Source: Pararge aegeria (Eukaryota > Arthropoda > Insecta > Lepidoptera > Nymphalidae). Taken from it: a stretch of DNA of 64,000 nucleotides. Made by a program: the position numbers and the translations under genes. The number at the start of each line of letters is the position of its first letter. The stretch's first letter is position 1. The notes under the pieces are model-generated. The model worked only from the letters and a program-made list of their open reading frames with translations. It was not told where the DNA came from and made no database searches. The stretch lies in assembly GCF_905163445.1 (NCBI RefSeq), contig NC_053194.1, forward strand, positions 15,232,921-15,296,920, given 5' to 3'. Below, one piece after another: positions 21,918 to 34,058 of this stretch.

Positions 21918-23855
21918 TTACTTTAGTGAATAAGCGTTGAGAAACGGTGGCAATTGTGGCGGTAGCAACTCAACAGAATCCCATGCATCAATGTTTCCTT
22001 TATTTCTTATTACAGTACTATTTTCTACTGGTTTTTTATTATCATATATGTCTATTCGCTGGCATAGGCCAGATATTTCCAAAATTTCATTAGAAAATCC
22101 CGTATATCTACCAATGTGATAGGGACATGTCGGCACTGCGTTGTAATTCTCATCTATAGGAATGTTTTCTATTACAGGATAAAATCCGCAAGGCTTAATA
22201 ACTATATGTGGTGAATTCTCTATCACTTCCTCTTTACTGTTCGAGTTAGAATCTTCATTAAACAGTGTATTGCTGTCATATACTTCGATGTTAGAAAATA
22301 TTTCAGCATTTTCTTTTATCGATATATTTGATTCATAACCTCCGCAGATGCATTTGCTTTCATCACACGAATTTTCTTTGCATTCTCGATGACAAGTAGT
22401 TGTAGTCGCTTTGGTCATAACAGTTTTGGTTGTATCAAAATGTTTTGGCCATTTGGATTCATTTTTTATGTTTAGACTTTTAGAGGTGATAGTGTTTGAT
22501 GATATTCCTTGTTCCGTTTCTTTTTTTTTGAATACGACATAGATTTTACCCGACTGCGTTATTTTTAATGATTCGCATTGATTTTTATGATCAGTATTTA
22601 AACTTACAATTATATTACCAGAATCCGTTCGTTTTATAGGAATAAGTCCTTTGGACGAACTACTTATAGTTTTTTTCAAACTGCTAATAAAAGCATTCTT
22701 GGATTCTTTATCAAGTACTACGGTGTACTGGCCTGAACTAGTTTTTTTCAAAACGGCCTCAGATGCGATAAGATTTTGATTATATTGAATATCAAATTTA
22801 ACTCGCCCATATACATTAGAGTCACTGCTGGATTTTGTAGCTATAATTCGAGACTTTTTAAAGTTTCCCTTGTGAAATTCTCTACTAGCATATGAAGGTT
22901 TGTTCCAAAGACTATTCAAAGTTTGAGGAGATAAAACAGACCCGATATTTTTGCTGATTGTTTCATTTGCTGTATTATCTTTTCTTACAATAACTTTTAT
23001 ATTTCCTGAATTTGATTTAATTAATAGAGCTCTTTGACTCTCTGAATGGTCTTGAACTTCACTGTTTATATTTATGAGGAAATGCCCTGAATCAGTCTTT
23101 ACCAAATAAATGTAACCATCTTCATTTTTGGTATGTTGTTCGTTTATGGTTTGCATATACCATTTTTCAAATTCTTTATCCAAAATTAATTCATAAACTC
23201 CAAAATCTGTTTGTCTTATTGCAAACAATTCGTAATCCATATCATTAGTACCCTTAACTTTGACTTCAAACAACTGGTTATTTTTTGTTTTGCATTCCCT
23301 ACTCTTCTCAATGATAGTATCGACAACATATTTTGTTGAATTCTTTTGTTCACTGTCCTTAATAAAAGACTGGTCACGTATTTTAGTATCCACTTTGGTT
23401 TGTAGTTCCACAAAGTTTGGCAAACACTTTTTGGTAACTTTTTTATCAAACTCTAAAAGTATATTACCAGATGATGTTTTTTTCGCTAAAACTTTGTTCT
23501 TGATATTAGATATGCTATCTTGTTTATGTAAACTTACTAAAAGATCTCCTGAGATAGTTTTGTTTAATTCTACAAATAAATTAGTATTATCTTGGATTTT
23601 TTTATCAATCATTCTTATATATTTCTGATCTAGGACCACTTTCAAATCTCCTGAAGAAGTCTTGGTAACAATAGGAGATACATCCTCCATTTCATTGTTA
23701 TCATTATGCACAATTGCCATCAGCTGGTTTTCACTTAAATTGCTTAGACTTTCTTGAACTGGGGCATCATCAATGTTAATTTTATCAACATCTTCACTTT
23801 CTTTTTGTTTTGCACATGATTCCTTATTACATGGTTTAAGCATTTCTACTTTCAT
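21918..23855 (-). CDS. Uncharacterised intronless protein with recurring K-T-S-S-G repeats (645 aa)
   Basis: I do not recognise this protein. It starts at ATG 23855 (MKVEMLKPCNKESC) in a single 1.94-kb exon; an ACAG acceptor just upstream (about 23866) suggests an upstream, probably untranslated, exon. Residues about 60-445 carry roughly ten degenerate units of the form K-(T/S)-x-S-G-x-(I/Y/L)-x-V-x-(L/F)-(D/N): TKTSSGDLKVVLDQ (64), NKTISGDLLVSL (98), KKTSSGNILLEF (125), VKTDSGHFLINI (252), IKSNSGNIKVIV (279), KKTSSGQYTVVL (370), KRTDSGNIIVSL (408), KITQSGKIYVVF (431). A cysteine cluster follows (CHRECKENSCDESKCICGG, near 490), then an acidic linker and a Pro-rich tail. No signal peptide or membrane segment. 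Alternating hydrophobics suggest short beta-hairpins, which is inference. Confidence 0.85.
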   Translation of the reverse strand: MKVEMLKPCNKESCAKQKESEDVDKINIDDAPVQESLSNLSENQLMAIVHNDNNEMEDVSPIVTKTSSGDLKVVLDQKYIRMIDKKIQDNTNLFVELNKTISGDLLVSLHKQDSISNIKNKVLAKKTSSGNILLEFDKKVTKKCLPNFVELQTKVDTKIRDQSFIKDSEQKNSTKYVVDTIIEKSRECKTKNNQLFEVKVKGTNDMDYELFAIRQTDFGVYELILDKEFEKWYMQTINEQHTKNEDGYIYLVKTDSGHFLININSEVQDHSESQRALLIKSNSGNIKVIVRKDNTANETISKNIGSVLSPQTLNSLWNKPSYASREFHKGNFKKSRIIATKSSSDSNVYGRVKFDIQYNQNLIASEAVLKKTSSGQYTVVLDKESKNAFISSLKKTISSSSKGLIPIKRTDSGNIIVSLNTDHKNQCESLKITQSGKIYVVFKKKETEQGISSNTITSKSLNIKNESKWPKHFDTTKTVMTKATTTTCHRECKENSCDESKCICGGYESNISIKENAEIFSNIEVYDSNTLFNEDSNSNSKEEVIENSPHIVIKPCGFYPVIENIPIDENYNAVPTCPYHIGRYTGFSNEILEISGLCQRIDIYDNKKPVENSTVIRNKGNIDAWDSVELLPPQLPPFLNAYSLK

Positions 23856-23869
23856 TTGTTTTGAATCTG

Positions 23870-25100
23870 TAATTTAATGAAGTAAATTTGTCATTCTGGT
23901 AACACGAAACTTTTCTATCATAATAACAAGTAACAAAATATGGGAGTACAAAAGAATTTAAAGTAAATATGTGACGCTTTAAAATAGTATCGTTCACACC
24001 GAGAATACCAAGAGCATTTGGAACAAATATCATATTATAATCAATTTATACTAATATGATTAATCTAAATTGCATAATCTAATTGAGTCTCTCTCGAGAA
24101 TAATAAACCATCTTCATTATATAAATATTCTTCACACGAATGTCTTTTACCTGTACTTAATATAATTAAAGTTTATCATTTTTAACCATCATAGTGTTGA
24201 TATACATACATTTTAAAAATCAATTAATAAAAAACAATTTAACTTAATGTGATCATGAGTCCCCATTTCAGTTTATTTAGTCTATGTCCTGTTGTCGCCA
24301 TGTGCATGGTTTTCATAAAGTGTTCTATTGTTTTTTTCGTTTCACCACGATACGAAGTTACTTAGTCATCGCACTGAATTCTCGGATAAATGATAGTAGT
24401 GTTATATATTCCTTACTATCATCACTTTCTTCTTTAGTTAAAATTGCTATTATATTCATATGAGTGATTTTATCGTTAATTTTTTTTTTTATATTCAGTA
24501 TGTCACAACGTTGGCCCACCGTATTTCTATTCAGATCTTTGTCTTTCCAAACTTCATTCTCACATGATAATAATTTTAGGAATAGAGTTGTTGTTTTATT
24601 TGCGTTTTTTTTTCTAATACCACCATTGTTTACCTTATAACTTGTCCCTTTATTTATAATATTAATATTAACAATAGTTATATTCTTTTTTTTAAAAGTG
24701 ATATTTAATTTCTTCTGTTCTTAAATAGGTATTTTTTATAAGTTCATAGCATATAAATAAAGAATTTCTGGAAGGATGGTTTAAAAGATTGAAGGATGGG
24801 GAAGTTTTTATTTGTGATATGCACACGAGGTGCAATGCATGACGCACTCGAATGTTTTACCTTCCATTTTTTACTTTCTTATAACCTCTTTGTTTATGGA
24901 AGTAACCTAAGATAAACCTATGATTTTTTATTTTAATGAAATGAATATATGTTAAAGCGAAAAATTTTTATTAAAATAAAACTACTATAACGTTTTTTGT
25001 TTTATTTTAATAATCAGGTAAAATATCAAAATAAACATGTTTAACATTTTGGTTACAAAAGAATTAGTCAATAGTCAGTATACTATACAACAATCCTTAA
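23870..25100. other. Intergenic between the K-T-S-S-G gene and the Cys-rich gene
   Basis: AT-rich. A possible upstream exon of the 645-residue gene may lie here but I could not identify one with confidence. No repeat family from elsewhere in the window. Confidence 0.4.
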
Positions 25101-25102
25101 AT

Positions 25103-28100
25103 TTAAGATTTTACATCAAAAGATTCAGAGTTTAACGTAGTATAACTTACTTTCTCAATCGGGGTTATTTCGGTATATCTTCCCATGACTTCCTCAATAA
25201 TACGCTCACGAGGGTGACCTCTTACATCTAAAATAATATTTTGATATCACAAAACATCATGTCATTTTTTAACTTGTACTCCCATATTAACTACGATGAC
25301 AAATTGTTTTCTTACCTTTAGGACAGTCGCAGGGTACTTTAGTCATGGCACTGCAGTTGCAGGTAACCTGAATTAAGGCAATAGTTTTGTTACTGATTCA
25401 TTAATTTAATTTATATAACAAAGCAATACATAAGGAAGAAAAAATCAAAGCCTCTATTAAAATGTAGCTATAATTGAAGAATAGATATGAACAAATCTGT
25501 TTTTGAAATGAATATAAAGACGAGGCAGCCAAGAGATTAAAATATTGTAAGTTGATATATAAAATATACACCTGATCATCTAATATAGATGTAGTTGGTG
25601 AAATCGAAGACTGCCCAATTAAGGTCCTCGCAGAAGATAGTTTTTCAGGCCCAAGGACGCATTGAGCAGCTCGCATGTTTTTAAACTGGCATGTTGGACC
25701 TAAACGTCGAGAAAAATTCGTTAAACCAAATTGGTACTACAATAAACTGTAAACTAATGGGAATAACTCAAAATATATGCTACTTTTAACCTAACAAATA
25801 TAGATTATTATGAAGAATATTAATGTTCAAGCGTGGATATAAGTAAGAAGCGTGTGGCAAAAACATAATATTATAACCCTCGCACTGGGCGAGCGTGTTG
25901 GACTACGGCCTTAACCACATCTCATTGTAGAAGTAGACCTGTACCCTTTAGTGGGCCGGTAATGAGTTGATATGATTAGTCGGTTGATATGTTGATCATA
26001 CCGTTGCACAAAACGAAGTTTTACAAGCATTCGTTCACTGCCAAAGCTACTGAATTTTCGACTATCCTGTGTTTAATGGCAGTCCATTGAATACAAGACA
26101 GTCGAGGACACTAGGCATATTTAAAAGCTCATAATCTCGCTCAATAAAGACGAGTATTATTTATTTATCTACTCTAAATCATATTTAAGTTTTATGGTAT
26201 GTTAAATATTGTATTAGTATATTAATTTTTATATTTATCAATAGTTGTATTTGTGTAGTCTAGTCTGGTTTATGTATTAGTATGTAGCTGTTTGTATTTA
26301 TTTTTTAAACAGTGTACCCCACATTTTTGTATTTATTTTTGGTTTTCCTAATACTAAGGTTGCCTGGCAGAGATTGCTACTTATCATTAAGGCGGCCTCT
26401 TGTATCCTACTACATCCTTGCAGTGTTTGGTTTTTTGTTTTTGTTTTTCTGAATGATGAAGGGACAGATAAAGAGTATAAATAAATAATAACAAGAGACT
26501 GAAGAGAGAGAGTAAATAAGTATACCTTCGCAAGGGCTTGGTCGCCAAGCTGCTACCTCACTTCCAACAGCGTTTGGCACTCCCTGCATGCCACAATCTG
26601 GACCACATGGCGTCGAATCTTTATGTGGGCATATGATCACTTCACCCTGAGTGTTATATAGTAATTGAAAAACAAGACTGTTTAAAATATAGTAGGTATA
26701 TCAAATGAAATAATCATCAAGCAAAGGTTCTCATAAGACAATGAAAGAATTGAAGATTTTTAGCACCGTTAGAAAAAATATGTTATTATATAAAGGCCTT
26801 TCAAATAAATCTTGAAATAGCTGATATTCAGTGTTTTATCTCGCTCTGAAATTTGAGAAAGATGATCACCTTTTTCAAATGTCAGAGCGGTGTAACATAT
26901 TTGACCAAACTCTGCATAGCATATTTTACACGCTAGAGCACGATTATTTGTAAGTCTTTCGTCGGTATTATTAATTTTATATCAGTATAAATGCTGGAAT
27001 CGCGTGAATTTATTATCGGATTGCTCTACGCCGCGTTGTGCAAACATGCTTTCATAATTACCAAGATTCGTGGCTATGGGCTCAAATAATTATTTTCGTT
27101 AGTCTAGTCGTTATTTTCTATTATTATTATTTCTATGATGATGATGCTATTATTATTACAAAATAATATTACTAATTAAATATTATAATGCTTGTAAATT
27201 CTAAGTCAATTTTATGAGATGGTCCACTTCATAAATTCATAATCAGATCAAATCCTAAAAGCTTTCACGGAATTAACGAAACTAGTTTATTTTTTAGTTA
27301 CAATTACTACAGTAAGATATTTTACAAAAGTTCCGTCAAACTGTAGAACAGTTGTTTGACAGATTATTATGTAGAGGTCAACTATAAGCACAATGTAAGC
27401 ATATTTCTTTACAATTTGTGTATAGTTAGCAGAATCATGAATGGGCACAGTATAAACCTTTCAACTTAATTTGGTATTTGACTAGAAATGACCAATTGGG
27501 GACAATACGATTTACTATGAACAATTCTAATTATAATACAATGCAAACTATGAATTTAAAATTTGTGTAGAATCAACCTAATTTACACAATACTCATGAA
27601 ATGAAAAGATAATTAGCTTCAATGCTTACTGTATCTTCTGGATCTTGTTGTGGTGGACAAGATGATAATTCAGCAAATGGTGGGGGTGCTCTCTTAGTAC
27701 ATATACACGCCTTAGAGCCCTTTGGACAGTTGCATTCGCTCGAACCACCCCAACGCTTGCAGGGCTCCTTAGAATCGCAAAACTTTATATTTTAATGTAC
27801 ATATTAAACGTAGAAAAAAATATCAGAAATGAGGAGATCCGTACAAGAACTAGAGTTACCGACATAGCTTAGCGAGTCGCGAAGCTGAAGTGACAATGGG
27901 CGGGGCACATAGCTCATAGAACCAATGGACGTTGGGGTCTTAAGGTGCTGGAATGGCGACCCCGCACCGGTAAACGCAGCGTAGGTCGGCCCCCAACGAG
28001 ATGGACAGATGACATCAGGCGAGTCGCTGGGAGCCGCTGGAGGCAAGCGACCCAGGACCGTGTATTGTGGAACTCCCTATAAAAGACCTGTGTCCAGTTG

Positions 28101-28402
28101 TGGACGTCAATTGGTTGAGATGATGATGATGATGATGATCAAACGTAGTTAATATTTTAGGATTGGTGCTTTATATGGCCGGCTGAACTTATTAAAATCA
28201 TCACCACGCTCGGTCTGTATATTATATACACTTCTATAAATAAACCGATTACAGTTCATTAAGTAATGGGTTGATATGATGATGATATTGTTGTTATTAT
28301 GAATACCTTTTTAGGTTCAGTTCCTTTATCAGTTTTCTTGGGCTTCATTATTTTCACTTGTTTCAGGCAAAGCATCAGCTGGTTGTACGTTTCCGCATCC
28401 AT
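25103..28402 (-). CDS. Uncharacterised Cys-rich protein, six exons (224 aa)
   Basis: Exons (right to left) 28307-28402, 27630-27782, 26526-26646, 25572-25699, 25316-25367, 25103-25227. All borders are GT/AG and phases agree (0, 0, 1, 0, 1). It starts MDAETYNQLMLCLKQ and ends ESFDVKS before TAA. The middle is rich in Cys, Pro and Gly: FCDSKEPCKRW, CNCPKGSKACICTKR, ICPHKDSTPCGPDCG, VTCNCSAMTKVPCDCPK. About 18 Cys, no signal peptide, so a cytosolic metal-binding or disulfide-poor role is possible; I do not know the function. The first exon is preceded by an AG and is phase 0, so it could instead be a continuation of the coiled-coil gene ending at 29474. A SINE sits 15 bp upstream of the ATG. Confidence 0.7.
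25880..25975 (+). repeat. SINE family B fragment
   Basis: TGTTGGACTACGGCCTTAAC then AGTGGGCCGGTAATGAGTTG, the inverse of the family-B tail. Lies in the intron between exons 3 and 4 of the Cys-rich gene. Confidence 0.65.
25985..26490 (+). mobile_element. LINE-1 family, 5'-truncated copy
   Basis: Decayed coding end (TTTTACAAGCATTCGTTCA matches TTTTATAAGCGTTCGTTTA of the 13.7-kb element) and 3' UTR with GGTTGCCTGGCAGAGATTGC, ending AAAGAGTATAAATAAATAAT. It lies antisense in the same intron as the SINE fragment above. Confidence 0.8.
26650..27600. other. Intron of the Cys-rich gene
   Basis: AT-rich intron sequence with no repeat family shared in this window and no further exon found. Confidence 0.5.
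27826..28135 (+). mobile_element. RTE-like LINE 3' end
   Basis: One frame reads TRWTDDIRRVAGSRWRQATQ then DRVLWNSL and stops; an adjacent frame holds GRWG-like and WRPRTGKR-like text. This is the familiar C-terminus of RTE-type elements. It ends in a GAT microsatellite (28117-28138). Frameshifted and dead; it lies in intron 1 of the Cys-rich gene. Confidence 0.75.
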
Positions 28403-28414
28403 CTATATAAACAA

Positions 28415-28715
28415 TATTGAATAAATAAATAAATAAATATACTACGACAATACACACACCGCCATCTAGCCCCAAAGTAAGCGTAGCTTGTGTTCTAGGT
28501 ATACCGTATACACAAGCTACGCTTACTACGCAAGATAACTGACGAATATTTTTATGAATAATATACATAAATACTTATAATATACATATAAACACACCCA
28601 CACTGAAAAACATTCATGTTCATCACAGAAACATTTTTCAGTTGTGCGAATCGAACCCACGGCCTTAGACTCAGAAAGCAGGGTCGCTGCCCACTGCGCC
28701 AATCGGCAGTCAAAT
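28415..28715 (-). repeat. SINE family A with an internal inverted duplication
   Basis: A near-complete family-A copy, tail left and tRNA head right (CGAATCGAACCCACGG, CCCACTGCGCCAATCGG). Unlike the other copies it carries an inverted duplication of its own body: 18-bp perfect arms at 28476-28493 (AGTAAGCGTAGCTTGTGT) and 28510-28527. Confidence 0.85.
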
Positions 28716-28831
28716 GTATTAAGTTAGTTGATAAATAATTATTAAATCCGAGTAATCTTTATCTTGGAAATATTTTTTTTTTCACAGTTGCTGCATAAGA
28801 AATCAATCGACTTACAAATCAGTCATCTAAC

Positions 28832-28930
28832 CATTGGCGTGCACAGGGTAAGCAGATGATATGAAATGAAGAAAAACTCCAGTACGAGTTATAAATACTT
28901 AAGGGTAGGCTTTTTATAATTCTTACAATG
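28832..28930 (+). mobile_element. hAT-type MITE, partial copy
   Basis: Starts CATTGGCGTGCA, one mismatch from the clean terminal repeat at 42072. It carries ACTCCAGTACGAGTTATA and AGGGTAGGC, as in the inverted copy at 16.4 kb. The right end is not clear. Confidence 0.55.
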
Positions 28931-29473
28931 TCTATCCTTGAGTTTTTTATAACTTGTGATGACACAAGAGTACAGTATTATCTACTCCAAATAAAAAAAG
29001 TCCAATTAAGTTTTTGCCGACTACCCGAGCTTTATTATTTATTATTATTTTATTATTTATTATGAGCTAAGGAAACCATAAAAACTGAATGTAATGAAAT
29101 TCCGTATGTCCGAACATTTTCATTACTTTATCATTGGTCCCAGTACGTCCATCCAAAACAGAGTTCCAGCATGTTCAAAACTATTCGTTTAAACAAATTG
29201 TATTTATATGCCCTCTGAAATATTTTCTTAGAAACATCACTGTGCTTTCACACTCACCCCTTTTATCTTCACAACATGAAAAATTGTGAAGATAAAAGAT
29301 GTTTAGATTTTTTTTATGTTTAATATTTATGGATCGCTGCTCAATTATTTACAAATGCCGGTCACAACAGATTTGAATGAAATTTGAAAAACATTTAAAA
29401 CCTAGGAGCTATATCAGATGTTCCACTCGGAAAAAACACGTGCCCTGTGCTCGTATGAAATTATACTTTGTAC

Positions 29474-32023
29474 CTCACATCTTGTCTTCACGGCACCACC
29501 AACTATTGTCAAATTTAAATTCTTCTTGACAGTAGTCAAAATAAAATCCTGTAATATTTTTCTCGTTTGTTCGTTTAATTTACCATTCCTACTTTTCTTT
29601 AGACAATTCATTACTTCTTCAGCCACAGCTTTCCCAGGTTTACTTTGGACTTGTCTTTCTAACGAGGTGTACATATTGTCAAATACATTATCCAAAAATT
29701 TCTGCTTTACTGTCATGCAAACGCAATCCATTGCGGGGTCGTGGTTACAATGGTCACCTTCATTCAAACAATTTCTTTCTTCAAGACATCTTGGACAATC
29801 GGTGCAAAACTTTCTAATATCAGACGTGTCAATACATTCGTGACAATGTGTGCACCTTACTTTGAATTCAGCTATTTCTTTTTTTAAAGATTTTATTTCT
29901 TCGTCAATGGATTCTTCCTTGCTTTTACACTTATCTTTACACTGATCACAGGTTTGAATAAGCAAATTTATTTCCAATAGCAAAGCCTCTTTCTGAAACA
30001 TAATTTAAATATTATTTTTTTAAAGATTATTTCGTATTAGTTTCAAAACATTTATCTTTTATAATGATTACGAATATACCTCTGCTTTCAAATTCTCACT
30101 TTCAATTTTCTTTTGTAATAGTACTTTGCAGAGTTTCTGTAATTCTTCTCGGGCTTCTTTAATATATTTTGTACCTTCTTGTTCTTTTAAGAATTTACGT
30201 TTTTTTTCTTCGTTAAATCTTTTCTCTAGTTTCGTAACCTCAGCTGCAATACTTCTAATTTTAGCCTGCAAACAATGTATAACATGCAACCTAAAGTTCC
30301 GACGTTTTAATATGTTAAAAAAAACAAATAAAACTCAAATGTATGTGATTCTTTTCCGCTGACGTTTGAAGTATTAAACCTTAAACATTAAACTTTGCAA
30401 TGCATATAAAGGATTATTTTTTAGAGCAAAAAAGACTTAACGGATTTCAAAAGAACATGTTCAGTCATAATATTCAAATACTTTTCACGGAGTTACATTC
30501 AACTTTTATCGCGGGAAACCGAAAATAAGAATATTATCTTCGTAGTTCAAAGAGCCGGACAGTATGTATCTTGGGATCACAACAGACTAGCACATAATCT
30601 AATAGCATATTATAGAAACTAACATCTGAAGCTTGCTTTTTGGTGCCAAAAGATTTTTTGGCTGATTCCAGATCACTCTTGTTACATTCAATATGTTTTT
30701 TAAAATTCGCTATCTCCAAATCGATACATTTTATGTCGCTCGTTTTTTCATTGATCTTATCCTTTATTTCTTGATAGCATTTATTTATATTATTCATTTG
30801 AAAATCTAGATCTTTTTTATTTTTCCGCCATTTCCCATTACTTTCTTCTACTTCTTTGAGCTAAAATTAATTATTATTAACTGAAATACTACTACCGCTA
30901 GCGAAGAGGATATAATTACTACAATATAACTTTTACCCACGAATTGGTACGCATTTTGCTTTACTTTGGAAAATGCAATGTATGCTTAGTAACCAAAAAA
31001 TTAATTAAAGTCACTGAATAATTTATTTTCAAGCAGCAAGTCCGATCTTGCTAATAAGCTGCAAACACGCAACTTGTTCGGTTAGAAAGAGTCAGTTAAC
31101 TAGTTCCTAACTGTGGCATACCGTGCTAATTCCAACAAAAAATGATGCACATAATATATGACACCACATGTTGAAATAGAAAATATTTAGAAATCAAGAA
31201 AAACCGAAGAATATTGGCATAGATTCTGCATTGCATTTCGTAGTAATTAAATTTTTGAATTAACATTTAAAGAAATGAAATATAAAAACCTGTTTTAATA
31301 AACCATTTTGCCTCTCTAATGATTCTGCAATTTTTGTCTTATAAGCCTCCTCCATACAGGACCACATACAATCGGCTTGCTTCATCAACTTTACACTTTC
31401 CTTCTCTCGTCCCTCCAAAATTTGTATCTGATCTTGCAACTGACTTTGCGTCTCTAGCAACTTCGTAATTTTTTCCTGACACTTCTTTTCGAATGATACA
31501 GCCTATTAGGAAATACATTATTTGAGATAAAGATGATATTGATTGGTACTGCCATCTATATTTCAATAATTTTATTTAAGAATTCATATTCAGTCTCAAA
31601 TACAATATCATGATCACCATCATCATTAGGTCTATTACTAGACGAAGGTCTTTTATGGGGTTTTCACACGCTACTGTTTTGTGCTGCTTGTATTCAGCAG
31701 GGATATTATATTGAGATAAATAAACAACCGCATTTTTATGTTTTAATATTTCTTGATTTTGAAATTTTGTTTTGATAGCATGACTACAAAATCTTATTAA
31801 TTATCATTATCATTTTAATGCTATTTCTGGGAAATGGATTTTAATCTGAAATAGTTATAAAACGGTGAAAGGAAAAACAACTGGTGCTTCAATAAAATTG
31901 TTTACTTACCTCATTTACATTACACAAAACTTTGTTCAGCGGTAAGTTATTTTGGCTTGGTGTTGCACTCGGTGTTGCAGATTTGGACGAAGACGTTTTA
32001 TTACGCTGGTTTCCTTGGATCAT
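29474..32023 (-). CDS. Coiled-coil protein, paralogue 1 (five exons, about 423 codons)
   Basis: Exons 31910-32023 (38 codons, starts MIQGNQRNKTSSSKSAT), 31290-31502 (71), 30624-30860 (79), 30080-30265 (62), 29474-29992 (173). All are phase 0 with GT/AG borders. Heptad-rich coiled coil runs through exons 2-4 (ETQSQLQDQIQILEGREKES, EVTKLEKRFNEEKKRKF). Exon 5 adds a Cys-rich patch (CDQCKDKCKSKEES, RCTHCHECIDTSD, FCTDCPRCLEERNC), then a helical domain VKQKFLDNVFDNMYTSLE. Each exon matches one in the gene at 57.6-63.8 kb, and MKQADCMWSCMEEAYKTKI aligns with LTQADDMWAEMEGGYKKKI. I placed the last donor at TGT-GAG/gtacaa because the paralogue splices there; unspliced, the frame stops at 29414. An exon further upstream (34 kb) is possible. 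The family name is unknown to me; no signal peptide. Confidence 0.8.
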
Positions 32024-32149
32024 ACTACAATCAACATTTTTATGGAATTCAATTTTATTTTCAGAAAGCCTTTGATTTTTTATAAACTTCTAGCACTGGA
32101 CAGTAATTTGACAGAGTTTTCTAAGCCTAGTACAACACAATAGTTCACA

Positions 32150-34045
32150 GTACAATTGGTGAATTTCGTATATGACAAGGTTGCTTGTAAGCTGTGAGCC
32201 CAGCTTTGATCACAAGATAGAAAAGAAAGATAATGATGATTAAAATCGTACCAAACCTCGTAGGTAGTTTTAAGTCTGAAGTGTCAAAAAACCAATATTA
32301 GGCGGCGGACCCGTTAGGCTAATAGTTTGCCACTCCCTTGTCTAGATGTTTTTTTTTTTAATGAAGTGTATTGACACAAGTAACAATACAATATACATGG
32401 TCTTCGAAATTAACTGCGTTTTGCTTGCGAAAGTACGGGCAAAAGATCCATACGATGGCAATAGGTTATTTTATGAAGAGACGGAAAAACTTTTAATTAT
32501 TTTGAAATAAGTTCAATTGAAAGATTCTCTCACACACACGCACGCACACACACACACACATGCACATGCACACAAAATACATACACTCTTACACACACAC
32601 TTGAAATCAAGATTAACATGTTGCATGTATCCCTTTTTTTGTATCTTATTTTATTTTAATTAATATTTTTAAATGTATTTAGATTTTTTGATAAATATCA
32701 AGTGAACAGTGGTAATTTTTTTAGTTTTGGAGGTTCTGTTACGCAGATTTATACTTTTACAGTGATCTTCGTTTCATTAATTAGTGGTTAAGATATGTTA
32801 TTGTTCACAAACAAATAAAGAAATAAAATCCACTATGCAGCTAAGCGGCGGTTAGCCGAAAGTGAGACGTTAGTAATTTCTTTACCGCAGCCTAACAAAA
32901 ACCTTTTAAGAGAGTTTTTTTAAGAAATTTTAGTTTGAATTTCTTACTTATTTTGATTACTTGGAGTTTCGTTTCTCTTACTATCCCTCCCACAGCAGCC
33001 TGACCTGTAGCAACTGACGTTTTGCAATCCGAATGTTCCACTGCAGACCCCTCTTGCTCTCATTCTTTGATGAACTGCTTGCTGTTAAGAATTGACGGCT
33101 ATTCTTATCGTCTTCAATCTGTCTATTTATCTAGACTAATATTAAATTTAATGCAATTAAATTAATTAATTATTTAATTAATTGCTTGTTGGAATGCGCT
33201 ATTATCTGGAACTAGCAATCGGATTTAAAAATTCTTTAGTTTATAGGCTTCGAGCGATCCGCCTCAGCCTCGCACGGGTGCAATACTACAACTGTATGTG
33301 ATAAACTTTGGAGTGATTAATAATATTATGATTATGGCTACGGGCGGTCTGCCCGTAGCCCGTTGTCTGCTGCCAACCAAGCCGCTTTGCATCCGCTTTT
33401 TCATAAATCTCGTATATCTTCAAAGATATTCATCTTAGTGATATAGTCTAAAGTTCAATTTGAATCCTTATGAAATGCGCAACGTATCTAATGTATATAA
33501 TTTGATAAGGAATAGAAACGTATTGTTTAAAATAGCTCGGTAAAATTATTTTTTTGTGATATGTTAAAGATTAAAATGTGGGTTATCCTAAGGAGATAAA
33601 AATTTACCACCGCGAATTTTTTTACCGAAATACAATTCTATAGAATCCATCTCGCGTTTGCAATGGAAACACACAAAAATATCCTAGATACGACATCACA
33701 TTACAAAACTTTGAATAGCTGATCTTTTCTCTGCGATATATTTAAGTCCGATTCGTAGTTTAAAAGATCGAAGCATACAAACAGTGACTTTTTTACGCGT
33801 ACTATGTAAAGATGCAGCATACCTTTATGAGCCGGGAAAAGGAAGTAATAGCGCCAAAAATGGTGTCAATCCATTTGGGGCAAAACAAAGTGAGAGCAGT
33901 TCTAAGCCTATCCAATGTTAATAATAGAGGTCGATGCTAATAACATTAAGTTTAAATTGTTATAATCCGTCAAATCCAGAAACTGACGAGCCTTAGTCGA
34001 ACATGCCACTAGATGACACTAGCATGTCACTAGACCAATAAAACA
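32150..34045. other. Intergenic or intronic DNA with a (CA)n tract and a hairpin
   Basis: A CA-rich microsatellite lies at about 32529-32602. A perfect 10-bp inverted repeat (GGCTACGGGC/GCCCGTAGCC, 5-nt loop) lies at 33336-33360 in a region (33240-33640) that looks like an unclassified, Helitron-like repeat. No exon found. Confidence 0.5.
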
Positions 34046-34058
34046 AATCTTAACCCAC

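Noticed and set aside
29418..29843. 141-codon plus-strand frame
   Set aside because: Antisense shadow of the coiled-coil exon, which has the splice signals and a paralogue.
32529..32602. CA/CACG repeats considered as a CRISPR-like array
   Set aside because: Simple dinucleotide microsatellite with no spacer structure; the genome is eukaryotic.
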